A DNA stretch of 42,122 bases from an uncultured Pseudomonadota bacterium (GCA_937123825.1 CAKZKQ010000053.1:1-42122), one strand, 5' to 3'; shown: positions 25,666 through 35,286, numbered from the stretch's first letter. The notes: generated by a model from the sequence alone, not told the origin. Numbers and translations are program-made.

Positions 25666-26295
25666 TCACATGGGTGACAGAGCACGCTGGATGACAGTGG
25701 CCAGTGGAGTGGCCGTCTGTCCCAACGCAAAGTGCTGCGCATGCAGCCCGACTTGTCTGGCGGCCTCAACGTTCTTCTGGCCATCGTCCACAAAGAGCGC
25801 TTTGTGCGGCGCCAGCTCCAAACGCTCAAGCACAGCCACAAAGAATCCCGCCTCGGGTTTGGCGTGGCCCAAATCACACGAGAAGAAAGTGTGGTCAAAG
25901 GCCGTGTCATACCCCAGCATGTCGAGCATGTGTGAAGCTCTGTAAGCCTGTTGGTTGGTGGTCAGCGCCACCGTCAGCCCGCTGGCGCGCAGACGCGCCA
26001 CCGTTTGCATCGCCTCCGGGTCGGGCTTGATCTCAGTCCAAAGCGCCAACGCATCGTTCAGGCTCGCCCGGCTCTTCCATTGCTTCAAAACCCCATCCAG
26101 CGCCGTCTCAAAGTGTCCTTGCCCCTTCATGCAGGGCCGCTCGGCGGCAAAAAGAGCCGAAAGGAAGTCCCGAGCGCGTGCAGGTTCTGGGCAAAGCGCG
26201 CCCACACGCTCCAGCCACCCGTCTGGGGTGCTCTGGATGACGCCGTCGGCGTCGAGCAAAACGGTGTTGATCTGTCGGTCGGTTGTGGATTTCAT
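25666..26295 (-). CDS. HAD-superfamily hydrolase
   Basis: The 209-residue protein has the four HAD motifs: DADGV (D15, D17), TTNQ (112-115), K146 in AKPEAGFF and FVDDGQKN (D170, D171). The cap inserted after motif I is helical, as in subfamily I enzymes such as phosphoglycolate phosphatases or haloacid dehalogenases. Asp17 fits a phosphatase rather than a dehalogenase. The substrate cannot be read from the sequence. CAGGAGACCAGCG precedes the ATG. It lies 128 bases upstream of the repeat lipoprotein gene on the same strand. Confidence 0.85.
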   Translation of the reverse strand: MKSTTDRQINTVLLDADGVIQSTPDGWLERVGALCPEPARARDFLSALFAAERPCMKGQGHFETALDGVLKQWKSRASLNDALALWTEIKPDPEAMQTVARLRASGLTVALTTNQQAYRASHMLDMLGYDTAFDHTFFSCDLGHAKPEAGFFVAVLERLELAPHKALFVDDGQKNVEAARQVGLHAQHFALGQTATPLATVIQRALSPM

Positions 26296-26506
26296 CGCTG
26301 GTCTCCTGTGATGCTCCCGGCGCGAGGGCCCACAGGAGCTTAAGGAGCCGCCGGCGAGGCTTCAAGGCACGTGGTGCGGTTGTTCTGGGGGCGTGGTTGT
26401 GGTTGTGTGGAGGGTGCATCATGGTGGTTCATGACAAACTTTGGGTGAGCGTCGCGGCGTCGGTGGGCGTCGGGCGGCCGATATGGGCATGGAGCGGGGG
26501 AGGGCG

Positions 26507-27841
26507 ATGATCCGACAGGTCTTTACGTGGGTCTTTAGTGTGGTGCTGCGCATCTTTTTCCGCCGCATTGAGTTGGCCGGGATCGAGCGCGTCCCCAAAG
26601 ACGGGCCGGTCATCTTTGTGCTCAACCACCCCAACGCCCTGATTGACCCAGCCTTCATGCTTTGCCTCTCACCAAGGCCTGTGTCCTTCCTTGGCAAATC
26701 CACGCTCTGGTCCATCCCGGTGGTGGGCACCATCACCCGCGCCTTTGACAGCATCCCCGTCTACCGCAAGCAGGACGGCGGCGGAGACAACAGCAAGACC
26801 TTTCGATTGTGCCGTGAGCTGCTCTCAAGGGGAGGGTCGCTGGCGCTCTTCCCCGAAGGCATCTCCCACAACGCCCCCCACCTTCAGCCCATGAAGACCG
26901 GTGCGGCGCGCATTGGTCTGGGGGCACAGCTTGACCGCCTCCTGATTGTGCCCGCCGGGCTCTATTACAACGCCAAGGGGATCTTCCGCAGCGACGCGTT
27001 GGTCTATTTTGGAGAGCCGATCGAGGCCGCGCGCGTCGAGATGGCGTCAGACGGCGAGCCGCCGCGTGACGCGGTGCGCGCCTTGACCGACCAAATCGGC
27101 CAGTCGCTGGCTGAGGTGACCTTGCAAGCCGAGCGGGCTGAGGCGCTGGGGATGGTGGAGCGCGTAGAGAAAATTTTGGCGGCCACCGACGGTGACGATG
27201 AAGATCCGACCCTCTTTGAGAGCTTCGAGGTCCAGCAGCGCCTCATTGAAGGTTACTACGCGCTCAAAGCACGCGATCCGGCCCCCGTGGAGGCCTTGGA
27301 GCGCCGCGTGACCCGCTACGAGCGGGACCTGGAGCGGTTGGGGTTGGACAGCGACCACCTCTCGCCGGATCAATTCACCTGGTGGGGCAGCATCCGCTAC
27401 GCGCTGAGCAGTTTCCTGGCGCTGGCGCTGATGTTGCCGGTGGCGGCGGTCGGCGCGGTGGTGCACGGTCCTGCTTATCAAGTCACGCGCGTCATGGCAC
27501 TGCGCCTCTACAAAGGCGACAACGACATGTTGGGGACTTTGAAGATCCTGCTGGCGTTGGTGCTCTACCCCATTACCTGGGTTTTGGCCGGTGTGGGGTG
27601 CTGGTGGGCGACGGGGCTGTGGTGGGCTGGCGTGGTGGGCGCGCTTGTGGCGCCGCTGTCGGCCTGGGTGGCGCTGCGGTTTTTGGAGTATTTTGGTGAG
27701 GTTATGGGTGCAGCGCGGGGCCTGGCGCTCTTTTTGACGCGCCGTCGCCTCTTTGGGCGTTTGCACGACGAACGCGTGGCCATTCGGGCGCAGATTGTGG
27801 CTTTGAGCCAGAAGTTTGAAGCCCAGGACGCGGCGCCTTGA
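26507..27841 (+). CDS. PlsC-like glycerolipid acyltransferase with C-terminal membrane region
   Basis: The 444-residue protein has the acyltransferase motif NHPNALIDP with H41 and FPEGISHNAP (115-118 for FPEG). There are five residues between His and Asp instead of the usual four. That spacing occurs in the eukaryote-like Gpt2/Sct1 group (NHxNxxxDP), which acylates glycerol 3-phosphate or dihydroxyacetone phosphate. After the catalytic part comes a charged helical region and then three to four membrane segments (about 305-410), so it sits in the inner membrane. The ATG at 26507 follows GCGGGGGAGGG; other in-frame starts upstream are poorer. Next to an acyl-CoA dehydrogenase, it fits lipid metabolism. 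Confidence 0.85.
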   Translation: MIRQVFTWVFSVVLRIFFRRIELAGIERVPKDGPVIFVLNHPNALIDPAFMLCLSPRPVSFLGKSTLWSIPVVGTITRAFDSIPVYRKQDGGGDNSKTFRLCRELLSRGGSLALFPEGISHNAPHLQPMKTGAARIGLGAQLDRLLIVPAGLYYNAKGIFRSDALVYFGEPIEAARVEMASDGEPPRDAVRALTDQIGQSLAEVTLQAERAEALGMVERVEKILAATDGDDEDPTLFESFEVQQRLIEGYYALKARDPAPVEALERRVTRYERDLERLGLDSDHLSPDQFTWWGSIRYALSSFLALALMLPVAAVGAVVHGPAYQVTRVMALRLYKGDNDMLGTLKILLALVLYPITWVLAGVGCWWATGLWWAGVVGALVAPLSAWVALRFLEYFGEVMGAARGLALFLTRRRLFGRLHDERVAIRAQIVALSQKFEAQDAAP

Positions 27842-27910
27842 AGCGGCGTTGGGTGCGGTTGTGGTGGACATGTATGATGGAGCAATGACAAGGCTGACAA
27901 GGGGGAGAGC

Positions 27911-29065
27911 ATGTTCAAAGGATACAAGTCACCGTGGATGACCGAAGAGCTGCAAATTTTTGAAGAGCACGTTGGGAAGTTCTTCAAACAGGCGTTTGTG
28001 CCGCACGCCGAGCGCTGGAACAAGCAGGGGATGGCCGACCGCGACGCCTGGAACATCGCCGGGGAGAACGGCCTGCTTTGCGCCAGCATCCCCGAGCAGT
28101 ACGGCGGCGCAGGCGGCAGCTACCTGCACGAAACCGTCATCGCCGACCAGGAGATCAAGACCGGCGCGGCCAGCTTTGGCATCGGCGTGCACTGTCTGGT
28201 GGCGCACTACATCCTGTCGTACGGCTCAGAAGAGCAGAAGATGCGTTGGTTGCCCAAGATGGCCACCGGTGAGCTGGTGACGGCCATCTGCATGACAGAA
28301 CCTGGCACGGGCTCTGACCTGCAAGCCGTGCGCACCACCGCCGTGCGCGACGGTGATCACTACGTCCTTAACGGCTCCAAAACCTTCATCACCAACGGCC
28401 AACACGCCAACCTCTTGTGTGTGGTCACCAAGACCGACCCCGACGAGCGGGCCAGAGGCATCTCTCTTTTGATGGTTGAGACCGAAGACGAGGGCTCCAA
28501 GGGCGTCACGCGCGGTCGAAACCTGGAAAAGCTTGGCCTGCACAGCCACGACACCTCCGAACTCTTCTTTGAAGACGTGCGCGTGCCGGTGGAGAACCTG
28601 CTGGGCGACAACGAGGGCATGGGTTTCTTCCAGTTGATGGATCAGTTGCCCTGGGAGCGCCTCTACATTGCGCTGGCGGCGGTTTCTGCGATGGAATACG
28701 CGTTGGACATCACGCTGAAGTACGTCAAAGAGCGCAAGGCCTTTGGCAAGACCTTGATGGGCTTTCAGAACACCCGCTTTAAGATGGCCGAGGCCAAGAC
28801 AGAGACCACCATCGCGCGCGTCTTTGTGGACCAACTCTTGTTGGAGTTGATGCGCGGCGAGTTGACGGTGGAGCGGGCGGCGATGGCCAAGTGGTGGACG
28901 ACCCAGAAGCAGTGCGAGATCGCCGACGAATGCCTCCAACTCCACGGCGGTTACGGTTATATGATGGAGTATCCCATCGCGCGGATTTTTGCCGACAGCC
29001 GCGTGCAGAAGATCTACGGCGGCAGCAACGAGATCATGAAGGAGCTCGTCGCGCGCTTCCTCTAA
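27911..29065 (+). CDS. Acyl-CoA dehydrogenase
   Basis: The 384-residue protein has the full family layout: an N-terminal helical domain, the FAD-binding segments CMTEPGTGSD and SKTFITNG, and a C-terminal QLHGGYGYMMEYPIARIFADSRV helix pair. The usual medium-chain catalytic Glu position (IYEGT) is Gly here (IYGGSNEIM). A Glu at 249 in QLPWERL sits where long-chain and isovaleryl-CoA dehydrogenases carry theirs. The enzyme would oxidise acyl-CoA to trans-2-enoyl-CoA and pass electrons to ETF. GGGGGAGAGC precedes the ATG. Substrate length or branching is inferred only from the Glu position. Confidence 0.92.
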   Translation: MFKGYKSPWMTEELQIFEEHVGKFFKQAFVPHAERWNKQGMADRDAWNIAGENGLLCASIPEQYGGAGGSYLHETVIADQEIKTGAASFGIGVHCLVAHYILSYGSEEQKMRWLPKMATGELVTAICMTEPGTGSDLQAVRTTAVRDGDHYVLNGSKTFITNGQHANLLCVVTKTDPDERARGISLLMVETEDEGSKGVTRGRNLEKLGLHSHDTSELFFEDVRVPVENLLGDNEGMGFFQLMDQLPWERLYIALAAVSAMEYALDITLKYVKERKAFGKTLMGFQNTRFKMAEAKTETTIARVFVDQLLLELMRGELTVERAAMAKWWTTQKQCEIADECLQLHGGYGYMMEYPIARIFADSRVQKIYGGSNEIMKELVARFL

Positions 29066-29372
29066 GTCGCATGTGTCTGAGGCTCTTCTATGAGTGACGA
29101 CGCAGGCTGGATGTGTTCTGGCGTGCGTCTCGAGGATTCTGGGCATGGATTGGGGTCCATGTCATGTTGTCTGGAGTGTGCCCAACACCACACCCATGGA
29201 TTTGCGCCGTGATGAGCGTTGTCTCGGACGGACCGACGGTGATTTTTACGTGGGTTGTGGGGGAAATCAGCCCGTTTGTCCGCTGGGCAGAGGGTTCGTG
29301 AGGACCGACGCGTTGTTCAACGCGCCGACGGCCGCAGAGGTTGTTGAGCGCAGGATTCAGGGAGATGAATTC
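29066..29372. other. Intergenic region before TldD-like gene
   Basis: These 307 bases are open in the frame of the downstream gene, but the extension lacks signal or domain character. I see no gene, hairpin or convincing promoter. Confidence 0.55.
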
Positions 29373-31169
29373 ATGAGGAGATTGGTGGGAGCGCTGGCGC
29401 TCCTGGGGTTGGCGTGTGGGTGTTCGACGCCCGAACCCGCCATCAAACCCGACCAGGGGGCGCGCGCCTTGTCGGCCGCCCCCGACTGGGGTAAGCCTGC
29501 GACGCCGCCGACCTTGGCGCCCAGGCCCGGCGCCGATGGCGAGCACAAGGACGCCGAGCGACACGCGCTGATGGTCGCCCTGGAGCAGGAGCTTGAACGC
29601 CACAAGAAGATCCTGGCCGAAAAGACCCAACTGCCGCCCTACTTCATCGGTTTCACCCTGACCGAGGTCCACAGCGACGCCATCGAAGCCAGCTCCGGCG
29701 CGCTGGTCTCGCGCACCGACGGCGTCAACCGCTACATTGAAGTCGAGATCCGCGTGGGCGACTACGACTTTGACAACACCAACCGCAACCGAGGCGGCGG
29801 GGGCGGTTTTGCCTCCCGCACCGGGCCGCTCGACGACGATCCCCAGGCGCTGCGCAAGATGCTCTGGCGGATCACTGAAGAGACGTACCGCGACGCCGCC
29901 GAGGCCTACCTGCGGGTCAAGGCCAACGAGCAGGTCAGCGTCGAAGAAGCCGACGACTCGGGCGACTTCACCAAAGAAGAGCCCGTGGTCTACCGCGAGC
30001 CTTGGTTGACCCACGAGCTTGATGACAAAGCCTGGGAAGACCGGATCCGCACGTGGTCCGAGCCGTTTCGTCAGGCCACCGACGTGCTCTCTTCTGGCGT
30101 GTCGCTGCGGGCCTCGACCATCAACACCTTGATGATCAATTCCGAAGGGACCGAGCTTCAGTACGGCGAGCGCCGCTACAGCATCAGCCTGCGCGCCGAG
30201 GCGCTGGCCGATGACGGCATGGACCTGGCGCGCTTTGAGAGCGCCTTTGCCCGCTCTCCCCAGGGGCTGCCCGATGATCAGTGGGCCAAAGACCAGATCT
30301 CGACCATGATCAAGGACCTGACGGCGCTCAAAGCGGCGCCCGTCGTGGAGCCCTGGGTCGGTCCGGTCATCCTCTCGGGCCGCGCTGCCGGGGTCTTCTT
30401 CCATGAGATCTTTGGACATCGCATCGAGGGCCACCGCCAACGCGACGAGCACTCCGGCCAGACCTTCACCAGCGACCTGGGCAAGGTCGTGCTGCCGACC
30501 TTCCTGTCGGTGACCGACGATCCAACGGCCTACACCTACAACGGCACAGAGCTTTCGGGACACTACCGCTTTGATGACGAAGGCGTGCGCGCCCAGCGCG
30601 TGGGCCTGATCGAAGATGGCGAACTGCAAAGCTTCTTGACGTCTCGCCTGCCCCTGGCGGCGGTGCGCCAATCCAACGGCCATGGCCGCCGCCAGGTGGG
30701 CCGCCGCGCTGTGGCGCGTCAGGGCAATTTGATGGTCACCCCCTCACACTCGGTCTCCTACGAGCGCCTGCGGGCCTTGCTTGTTGAAGAGCTTGAGCGT
30801 CAAGGCAAGCCCTTTGGCTATGTCTTTGAGGACATCTCAGGCGGGTTCACCAACACGGCCCGTTTCAGCCCCCAGGCATTCAAGGTCACCCCCTTGATGG
30901 TCTATCGGGTCTTTGCAGACGGCCGCCCCGATGAGCTGGTTCGCGGCGTGGACATCGCGGGTACGCCCAAGACGGTCTTCCAGAAGATCATCGCCTCGGC
31001 CGACGACTACCAGGTCTTCAATGGCTTCTGCGGCGCCGAGTCGGGTTGGGTCCCGGTCAGCGCCACCAGCCCCAGCTTGCTGGTCTCCGAGGTGGAGATC
31101 GAGAAGAAAGCCAAACTCAACCAAAAAGGGCCGCTGCTGCCGGCGCCGCCGATGGAGGTGACCCAATGA
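29373..31169 (+). CDS. Exported TldD-like metalloprotease
   Basis: The 598-residue protein has a short signal peptide with Cys15/Cys17 (LGLACGC), probably a lipoprotein. The metal site HEIFGH (H344-H349) is the HExxxH motif of TldD, and it lies in AAGVFFHEIFGHRIEGHR, typical of the family. Downstream segments (GxYxxDDEGV, a NGHGR loop and VSGGFTNT-like EDISGGFTNTARF) also fit. TldD acts with TldE to degrade or mature peptides (microcin B17, CcdA in E. coli), but those proteins are cytoplasmic. Here both partners carry export signals. The ATG at 29373 follows CAGGGAGATG. Its stop overlaps the TldE-like start (ATGA). Confidence 0.87.
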   Translation: MRRLVGALALLGLACGCSTPEPAIKPDQGARALSAAPDWGKPATPPTLAPRPGADGEHKDAERHALMVALEQELERHKKILAEKTQLPPYFIGFTLTEVHSDAIEASSGALVSRTDGVNRYIEVEIRVGDYDFDNTNRNRGGGGGFASRTGPLDDDPQALRKMLWRITEETYRDAAEAYLRVKANEQVSVEEADDSGDFTKEEPVVYREPWLTHELDDKAWEDRIRTWSEPFRQATDVLSSGVSLRASTINTLMINSEGTELQYGERRYSISLRAEALADDGMDLARFESAFARSPQGLPDDQWAKDQISTMIKDLTALKAAPVVEPWVGPVILSGRAAGVFFHEIFGHRIEGHRQRDEHSGQTFTSDLGKVVLPTFLSVTDDPTAYTYNGTELSGHYRFDDEGVRAQRVGLIEDGELQSFLTSRLPLAAVRQSNGHGRRQVGRRAVARQGNLMVTPSHSVSYERLRALLVEELERQGKPFGYVFEDISGGFTNTARFSPQAFKVTPLMVYRVFADGRPDELVRGVDIAGTPKTVFQKIIASADDYQVFNGFCGAESGWVPVSATSPSLLVSEVEIEKKAKLNQKGPLLPAPPMEVTQ

Positions 31170-32932
31170 AATCCACCCACGGCATCGCCGTGTTGGCGGC
31201 CACCTGCCTCTGGCTGACCGCGTCCACCGCCGCCGCCCAGGACAAGCAGGATGATCTGATTTTTAAAGCCATGGAGGCCGAAATGGCCCGCTCCATGGCC
31301 GAACTCAACCTCGAAGACGCCGGCGGGCCCTACCGCGTGGCGTACACCGTCATCGACATTGACGTGTCGGTGGTGACGGCGACCGGCGGCGCGCTGACGG
31401 TGACCGAGCAGGAGTTTTGGCGGCGGCTGAAGGCCGACGTCCGCGTGGGCAGCTACGAGAAGGACAACACCAACACCTTCTTCTTTGGTGGTTTTGGCCG
31501 CCGAGGCGCCGCGCCCCCACTGGATGACGACGTGGGTGTCCTGCGCCGCTCGTTGTGGCTCATGAGCGATCAGGCCTACAAAGACTCCATCCAGGCGATG
31601 GTGCAAAAAGAGGCCTACCTGCGCGAGCACCCCAGCGCCGAAGAGCCGCGGCCCGACTACACCAAGGTCGGACCCCACGTGATCGTGGAGCCCACCATGG
31701 ACCCCACCTTTGACATCAAAGCCGCCGAAGACACTGTCCGGCAACTCTCAGAGGCCTTCAACGCCCACGACTTCATCGAGCACGACGGCACCGCGATGCT
31801 GGTGGCCAAAGTGCGCCGCCGCTACCTGGACACCGAGGGCAACCGCGCCGACACCTCGTTGGTGCTCTCCCGAGTGGCCATGGCCGCCAGCGCCTTCAAC
31901 AAAGACGGCGTCGAGGTCTTTGCCACCGAGTCCTTCATCGCGCGCGACGGCGACAGCCTCCCGTCACCCAAAGCGCTGCTGGCCTCGGCCGAGGGCGCCA
32001 TTGAGCGCCTGAAAGCCCTGCGCGAAGCGCCCGTGGTGGAAGACTACGACGGCCCCGTGCTCTTTGAAGGCGAAGCGGCCGGTCAGTTGATGCGCTTCTT
32101 CCTGGCGCGGAACCTCTCTGGCACCCCAGAGCCGCTTTCGCCCGGCAGCATGGCGCCTCCCGGACGCGACTTCCTGCGCAAAATGGACCGCCCGGTGCTG
32201 CCCAAGGGTTGGACGGTCTACGATGATCCTGCGCAAAAGGACTTCAAGGGGACAACGCTCCTGGGACACTACAGCGTGGATCACGAGGGCGTGCCTGCGC
32301 AGAAGGTGGAGTTGATCAAGGATGGTCGTTTGAAGGCCACGTTCATGACCCGCGTGCCGTCGAGCAAGCAAAAAGAGTCCAACGGCCACGCCCGAGGCCC
32401 GCTGATGGGTCGCCTGATGGGCCACCCCGGCAACCTCTTTATCCAAGCACCCAAAGGCCAAAGCCCGGCGGCGATGAAGAAGAAGCTGCTGAGCATGGCC
32501 AACGACGAGGGCTACGACTACGCCATCATCGTGCGCCGCTTTGTGGATGAGGCCATCAACATGACTGGCAGCCGAGGGAGCTTTTCGCAGATGATGCCCA
32601 GCCGCAGCGGCATGCCCGCTCCGTTGCTGGTCTATCGGGTCAACAAAGACGGCTCCGAAGAACTCTTGCGGGGCGTGACCTTCAACCACGTGATCGTGCG
32701 CAACCTGCGCGAAATCACTGTCACCAGCCGCCAGCCGGTCGTCTACAACTACCTCAGCCCCGGTGTGACCAATGCTGGGGGCTTTGCCATGGGCCTTGAC
32801 CCGACCGGTTGGGTGCCGACGACCATCGTCACCCCGTCCTTCATCTTGCCTCACGTGGAGGTGGTGCCCAACAAAGGCGAGCGCCGCCGCGCCCCGATGG
32901 TGCCGCCGCCGTCAGCGGCCAAAGCGCAGTGA
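31166..32932 (+). CDS. Exported TldE/PmbA-like partner lacking the metal motif
   Basis: The 588-residue protein has a cleavable signal peptide (cleavage near STAAA/Q, residue 24) and aligns along its length with the TldD-like protein before it. Where that protein has HEIFGH, this one reads QLMRFFLARN after the shared GPVxxxGxAAG block, so the metal ligands are absent. TldE proteins normally lack the motif and act as the non-metal partner in the TldD/TldE complex. The 4-bp ATGA overlap and GGAGGTG ribosome-binding site indicate coupled translation and likely stoichiometric assembly. It is followed after 6 bases by the convergent membrane protein gene. Substrates are unknown. Confidence 0.85.
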   Translation: MKSTHGIAVLAATCLWLTASTAAAQDKQDDLIFKAMEAEMARSMAELNLEDAGGPYRVAYTVIDIDVSVVTATGGALTVTEQEFWRRLKADVRVGSYEKDNTNTFFFGGFGRRGAAPPLDDDVGVLRRSLWLMSDQAYKDSIQAMVQKEAYLREHPSAEEPRPDYTKVGPHVIVEPTMDPTFDIKAAEDTVRQLSEAFNAHDFIEHDGTAMLVAKVRRRYLDTEGNRADTSLVLSRVAMAASAFNKDGVEVFATESFIARDGDSLPSPKALLASAEGAIERLKALREAPVVEDYDGPVLFEGEAAGQLMRFFLARNLSGTPEPLSPGSMAPPGRDFLRKMDRPVLPKGWTVYDDPAQKDFKGTTLLGHYSVDHEGVPAQKVELIKDGRLKATFMTRVPSSKQKESNGHARGPLMGRLMGHPGNLFIQAPKGQSPAAMKKKLLSMANDEGYDYAIIVRRFVDEAINMTGSRGSFSQMMPSRSGMPAPLLVYRVNKDGSEELLRGVTFNHVIVRNLREITVTSRQPVVYNYLSPGVTNAGGFAMGLDPTGWVPTTIVTPSFILPHVEVVPNKGERRRAPMVPPPSAAKAQ

Positions 32933-32938
32933 CGGCGT

Positions 32939-34957
32939 TCAGGCCAGGACCGTGATGCGGTCATGGACGACCTGGGTGTCGTAGATGACCTCATCCTCTT
33001 CCTCCTGCGCCTGCTCCCCATAAGGCTGCGCGGGCAGCCCCATCACATCCTCAAATTCCTGGACGCGCACGCGCCGCAGCCGCTCAGACAGCTCTCCCAA
33101 CGCAAAATAGTCTGCGTGGGCACCCGAGTTGATGAGGTTTTGATCCGGTGAGAGGTCCAGATCGGCGCAAATGGCGTTGGCCTCGCGCTCCAGGTCTTTG
33201 GCGCTCGGCGCCCAGCACGGCTCAAAGGTGTCCACGACCTGCTGGCGCGCGGTTTTGAAGTCCATGGCCGCCTTGTCTCGCCGCAGGTGTTGGTTCAAAG
33301 CGCGGTAGATGGCCCGGCGGCAGTCTCTGAGGATGCCCTGGGCGGCGTAGGCGCGCGCGGTGTAGCGGGCCAGGGCGCTGAGCGTCATGGTGCCAGCGGC
33401 CATGGCCACAAGCGGCAGGCTGATGACGGCCTGAATGGCCCACTCCAACATGCCGCCTCCCCCCAGAATGAGTTCTGCGGCGCCGAGCCCAAACCCAGCC
33501 ATCATGATGGTCCCCGCGACCAGCCGATCGGTGGCCACCAGGTGGCTGCGCGTCAGCCCCACGACGTTGACCGGGACCTTGCGTTCTTCTTGCTGGGAGC
33601 GCCGCCTGGGGCGCGAACCTTCAAAATCCAGGTACTCGGCGTTGAGATCCGCCGCCAACCAGCCTTCGACCTGCTCAAGGGCGTCCTGGGGAAAGGCAAA
33701 GACCAACTCTCCCTCGTCGCTGATGAGAAGTTCGCCGTCGGTCAGGCCCACAAGGCGAGCGCCGACTTCGGTGGCTTCGTCCATAGAGAGCCCTTCGCTC
33801 AGGGCGATCTCCAGGGCAGAGACGGCGCGCCCGTTGTGCCGCGCCAGCAAGAGCACGCGGGTGCCCATGTTGGAGTCTTGTGGGCGGCGGTGGGTGTAGA
33901 CGTGCCAGAGGGCCCGGAAGGTGCGCAGGACGAGGTCGTTGGTGGGGATGTAGCGCTCGTACCAGTCGATGGCGTCGGCTTGCCGGATCCACTCGGTGGG
34001 GGAGAGGTCGCCGGTCTCGTCGCGGCGCGTCACCGAGCGCCACAAGCCGCGGATCCAGACGCCGATGATGGCCAGACAGGCGGCGATGATGATCAGCAGG
34101 ATGATGACGATGATGAAGCTGCCGGCGCCGTCATTGGAGTCCGAAGACGAGCTTGATGAGGAAGACGACGACGAGCTGGAAGAAGACGAGCCGAAGATGT
34201 TCCAGAAGGCAAAGCTGCTGGTGCTGTCGTTGGTTTGCGTGCGTTTGTTGGATTGCTTGTGGGGTGGCTCCAGCGGTTCATCCTTCTGCACGTCGCCGAG
34301 CCTGGGCCCTGAGACCAGCACGGGGGTGAGCAAGAGGTGTGTGAGCCATCCAGCGGCGAGGTTGATGACCAGAAAGACCACCAGGACGATCAAGCCTGCC
34401 ACGCCGACCCCAAAGGCGTCTTCTTCTGTGGCCAGAACCATCATCTGGAGCACACCAGCGGCCCCAAAGCCCATGACCAGGATGGGCCAGGCGGCGCCGA
34501 TGTTGGCAAAGGCTGCCAGGACAAAGAGGCTGGCGCGAAGGGGCCAGGACATGACTCTGCGGCGGCGCAACGTGGCCACGTCGCTGGCCTCAAAGTCGTG
34601 GAGCATCAGACCGCGCCGGGTGATGCGCAGGCGGCAGGGGATCTCTTCGCGGAGCCTGGCCAGCGCCTCCTCCACGATGGTGACGTCCATGTTGATCTGC
34701 GCGGCCAGCGCGGCGGCGTGAACGCCCTGGGCGCCGTTTTGGGCAAAGCGGGCCAGCAAAAGGCGCTCGGCGCGGTGGATCTTGCGGTCCCAGCGCCGCT
34801 CTGTGCGATCTCGGATGGGTCTTGAGGCCGGCATGACCGGCATGACTTCCCGAATGTGACCAGGGCTGACCTTCAAGGTCCTGGCCAACAACCAGCCAAG
34901 CAGATGCGCCGTCGGCCACGCCGCTGCCAGCAGCAGCAGGCTCAGCAAAAGGATCAT
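32939..34957 (-). CDS. Multi-pass membrane protein with 16-Ser tract and two winged-helix-like segments
   Basis: The 672-residue protein has a hydrophobic N-terminus, further membrane segments at about 137-164, 183-213, 280-303 and 482-526, and a run of 16 serines at 257-272. The serine run is encoded by five different codons, so it is selected at the protein level. Two regions look like winged helices: 61-122 (ARFAQNGAQGVHAAALAAQI ... ITRRGLMLHDF) and 365-428 (RHNGRAVSALEIALSEGLSM ... DEGELVFAF). I do not recognise the family. Its ATG overlaps the stop of the TerB-like gene (ATGA), so the two are translationally coupled. It could sense or bind something at the membrane, but no function can be assigned. 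Confidence 0.75.
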   Translation of the reverse strand: MILLLSLLLLAAAWPTAHLLGWLLARTLKVSPGHIREVMPVMPASRPIRDRTERRWDRKIHRAERLLLARFAQNGAQGVHAAALAAQINMDVTIVEEALARLREEIPCRLRITRRGLMLHDFEASDVATLRRRRVMSWPLRASLFVLAAFANIGAAWPILVMGFGAAGVLQMMVLATEEDAFGVGVAGLIVLVVFLVINLAAGWLTHLLLTPVLVSGPRLGDVQKDEPLEPPHKQSNKRTQTNDSTSSFAFWNIFGSSSSSSSSSSSSSSSSDSNDGAGSFIIVIILLIIIAACLAIIGVWIRGLWRSVTRRDETGDLSPTEWIRQADAIDWYERYIPTNDLVLRTFRALWHVYTHRRPQDSNMGTRVLLLARHNGRAVSALEIALSEGLSMDEATEVGARLVGLTDGELLISDEGELVFAFPQDALEQVEGWLAADLNAEYLDFEGSRPRRRSQQEERKVPVNVVGLTRSHLVATDRLVAGTIMMAGFGLGAAELILGGGGMLEWAIQAVISLPLVAMAAGTMTLSALARYTARAYAAQGILRDCRRAIYRALNQHLRRDKAAMDFKTARQQVVDTFEPCWAPSAKDLEREANAICADLDLSPDQNLINSGAHADYFALGELSERLRRVRVQEFEDVMGLPAQPYGEQAQEEEDEVIYDTQVVHDRITVLA

Positions 34958-35286
34958 GATGGTGTGGTTGGGCTTTCCTGATCAAAGCCCAGCCCCCGGC
35001 TGATGGCTTTGATCGTGGCCACTTCGTGAGGCGTCAGGCGGCCATCGACGAGCGCAGCGTGCGCCAGGTCATCCAGGAACGCGCGGCGCTGGGGTTCGGG
35101 CAGCTTGCGCAGCGATGCCTCGGCGCCGTTGGTGTTCTCAAAGTGAGTGACCTCGTCGCGCTCCTTTTCGTCGAGCTCCAAACTGTCCATCGTGTCCTGC
35201 AGGAGTTGGCGCTCCTCAGGGGTGATGATGCCGTCAGCGGCCAGGACTCGGGCCAGGAGGTGACAGCGAGCGACGCTCTCTTTCAT
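34954..35286 (-). CDS. TerB-like domain protein coupled to membrane protein
   Basis: The 110-residue helical protein has the TerB-type pattern ARVLAADGIITPEERQLL in its first half and LAHAALVDGRLTPHEVATIK in its second, each with an acidic D-G-x-x-x-x-E spacing. The ATG at 35286 is preferred over the open frame to 35343 because the domain begins right after it. It overlaps the downstream membrane protein gene by 4 bp. TerB-like domains are often adaptors for membrane-bound or stress systems. A second TerB-like protein occurs at 22827-23258. Confidence 0.75.
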   Translation of the reverse strand: MKESVARCHLLARVLAADGIITPEERQLLQDTMDSLELDEKERDEVTHFENTNGAEASLRKLPEPQRRAFLDDLAHAALVDGRLTPHEVATIKAISRGLGFDQESPTTPS

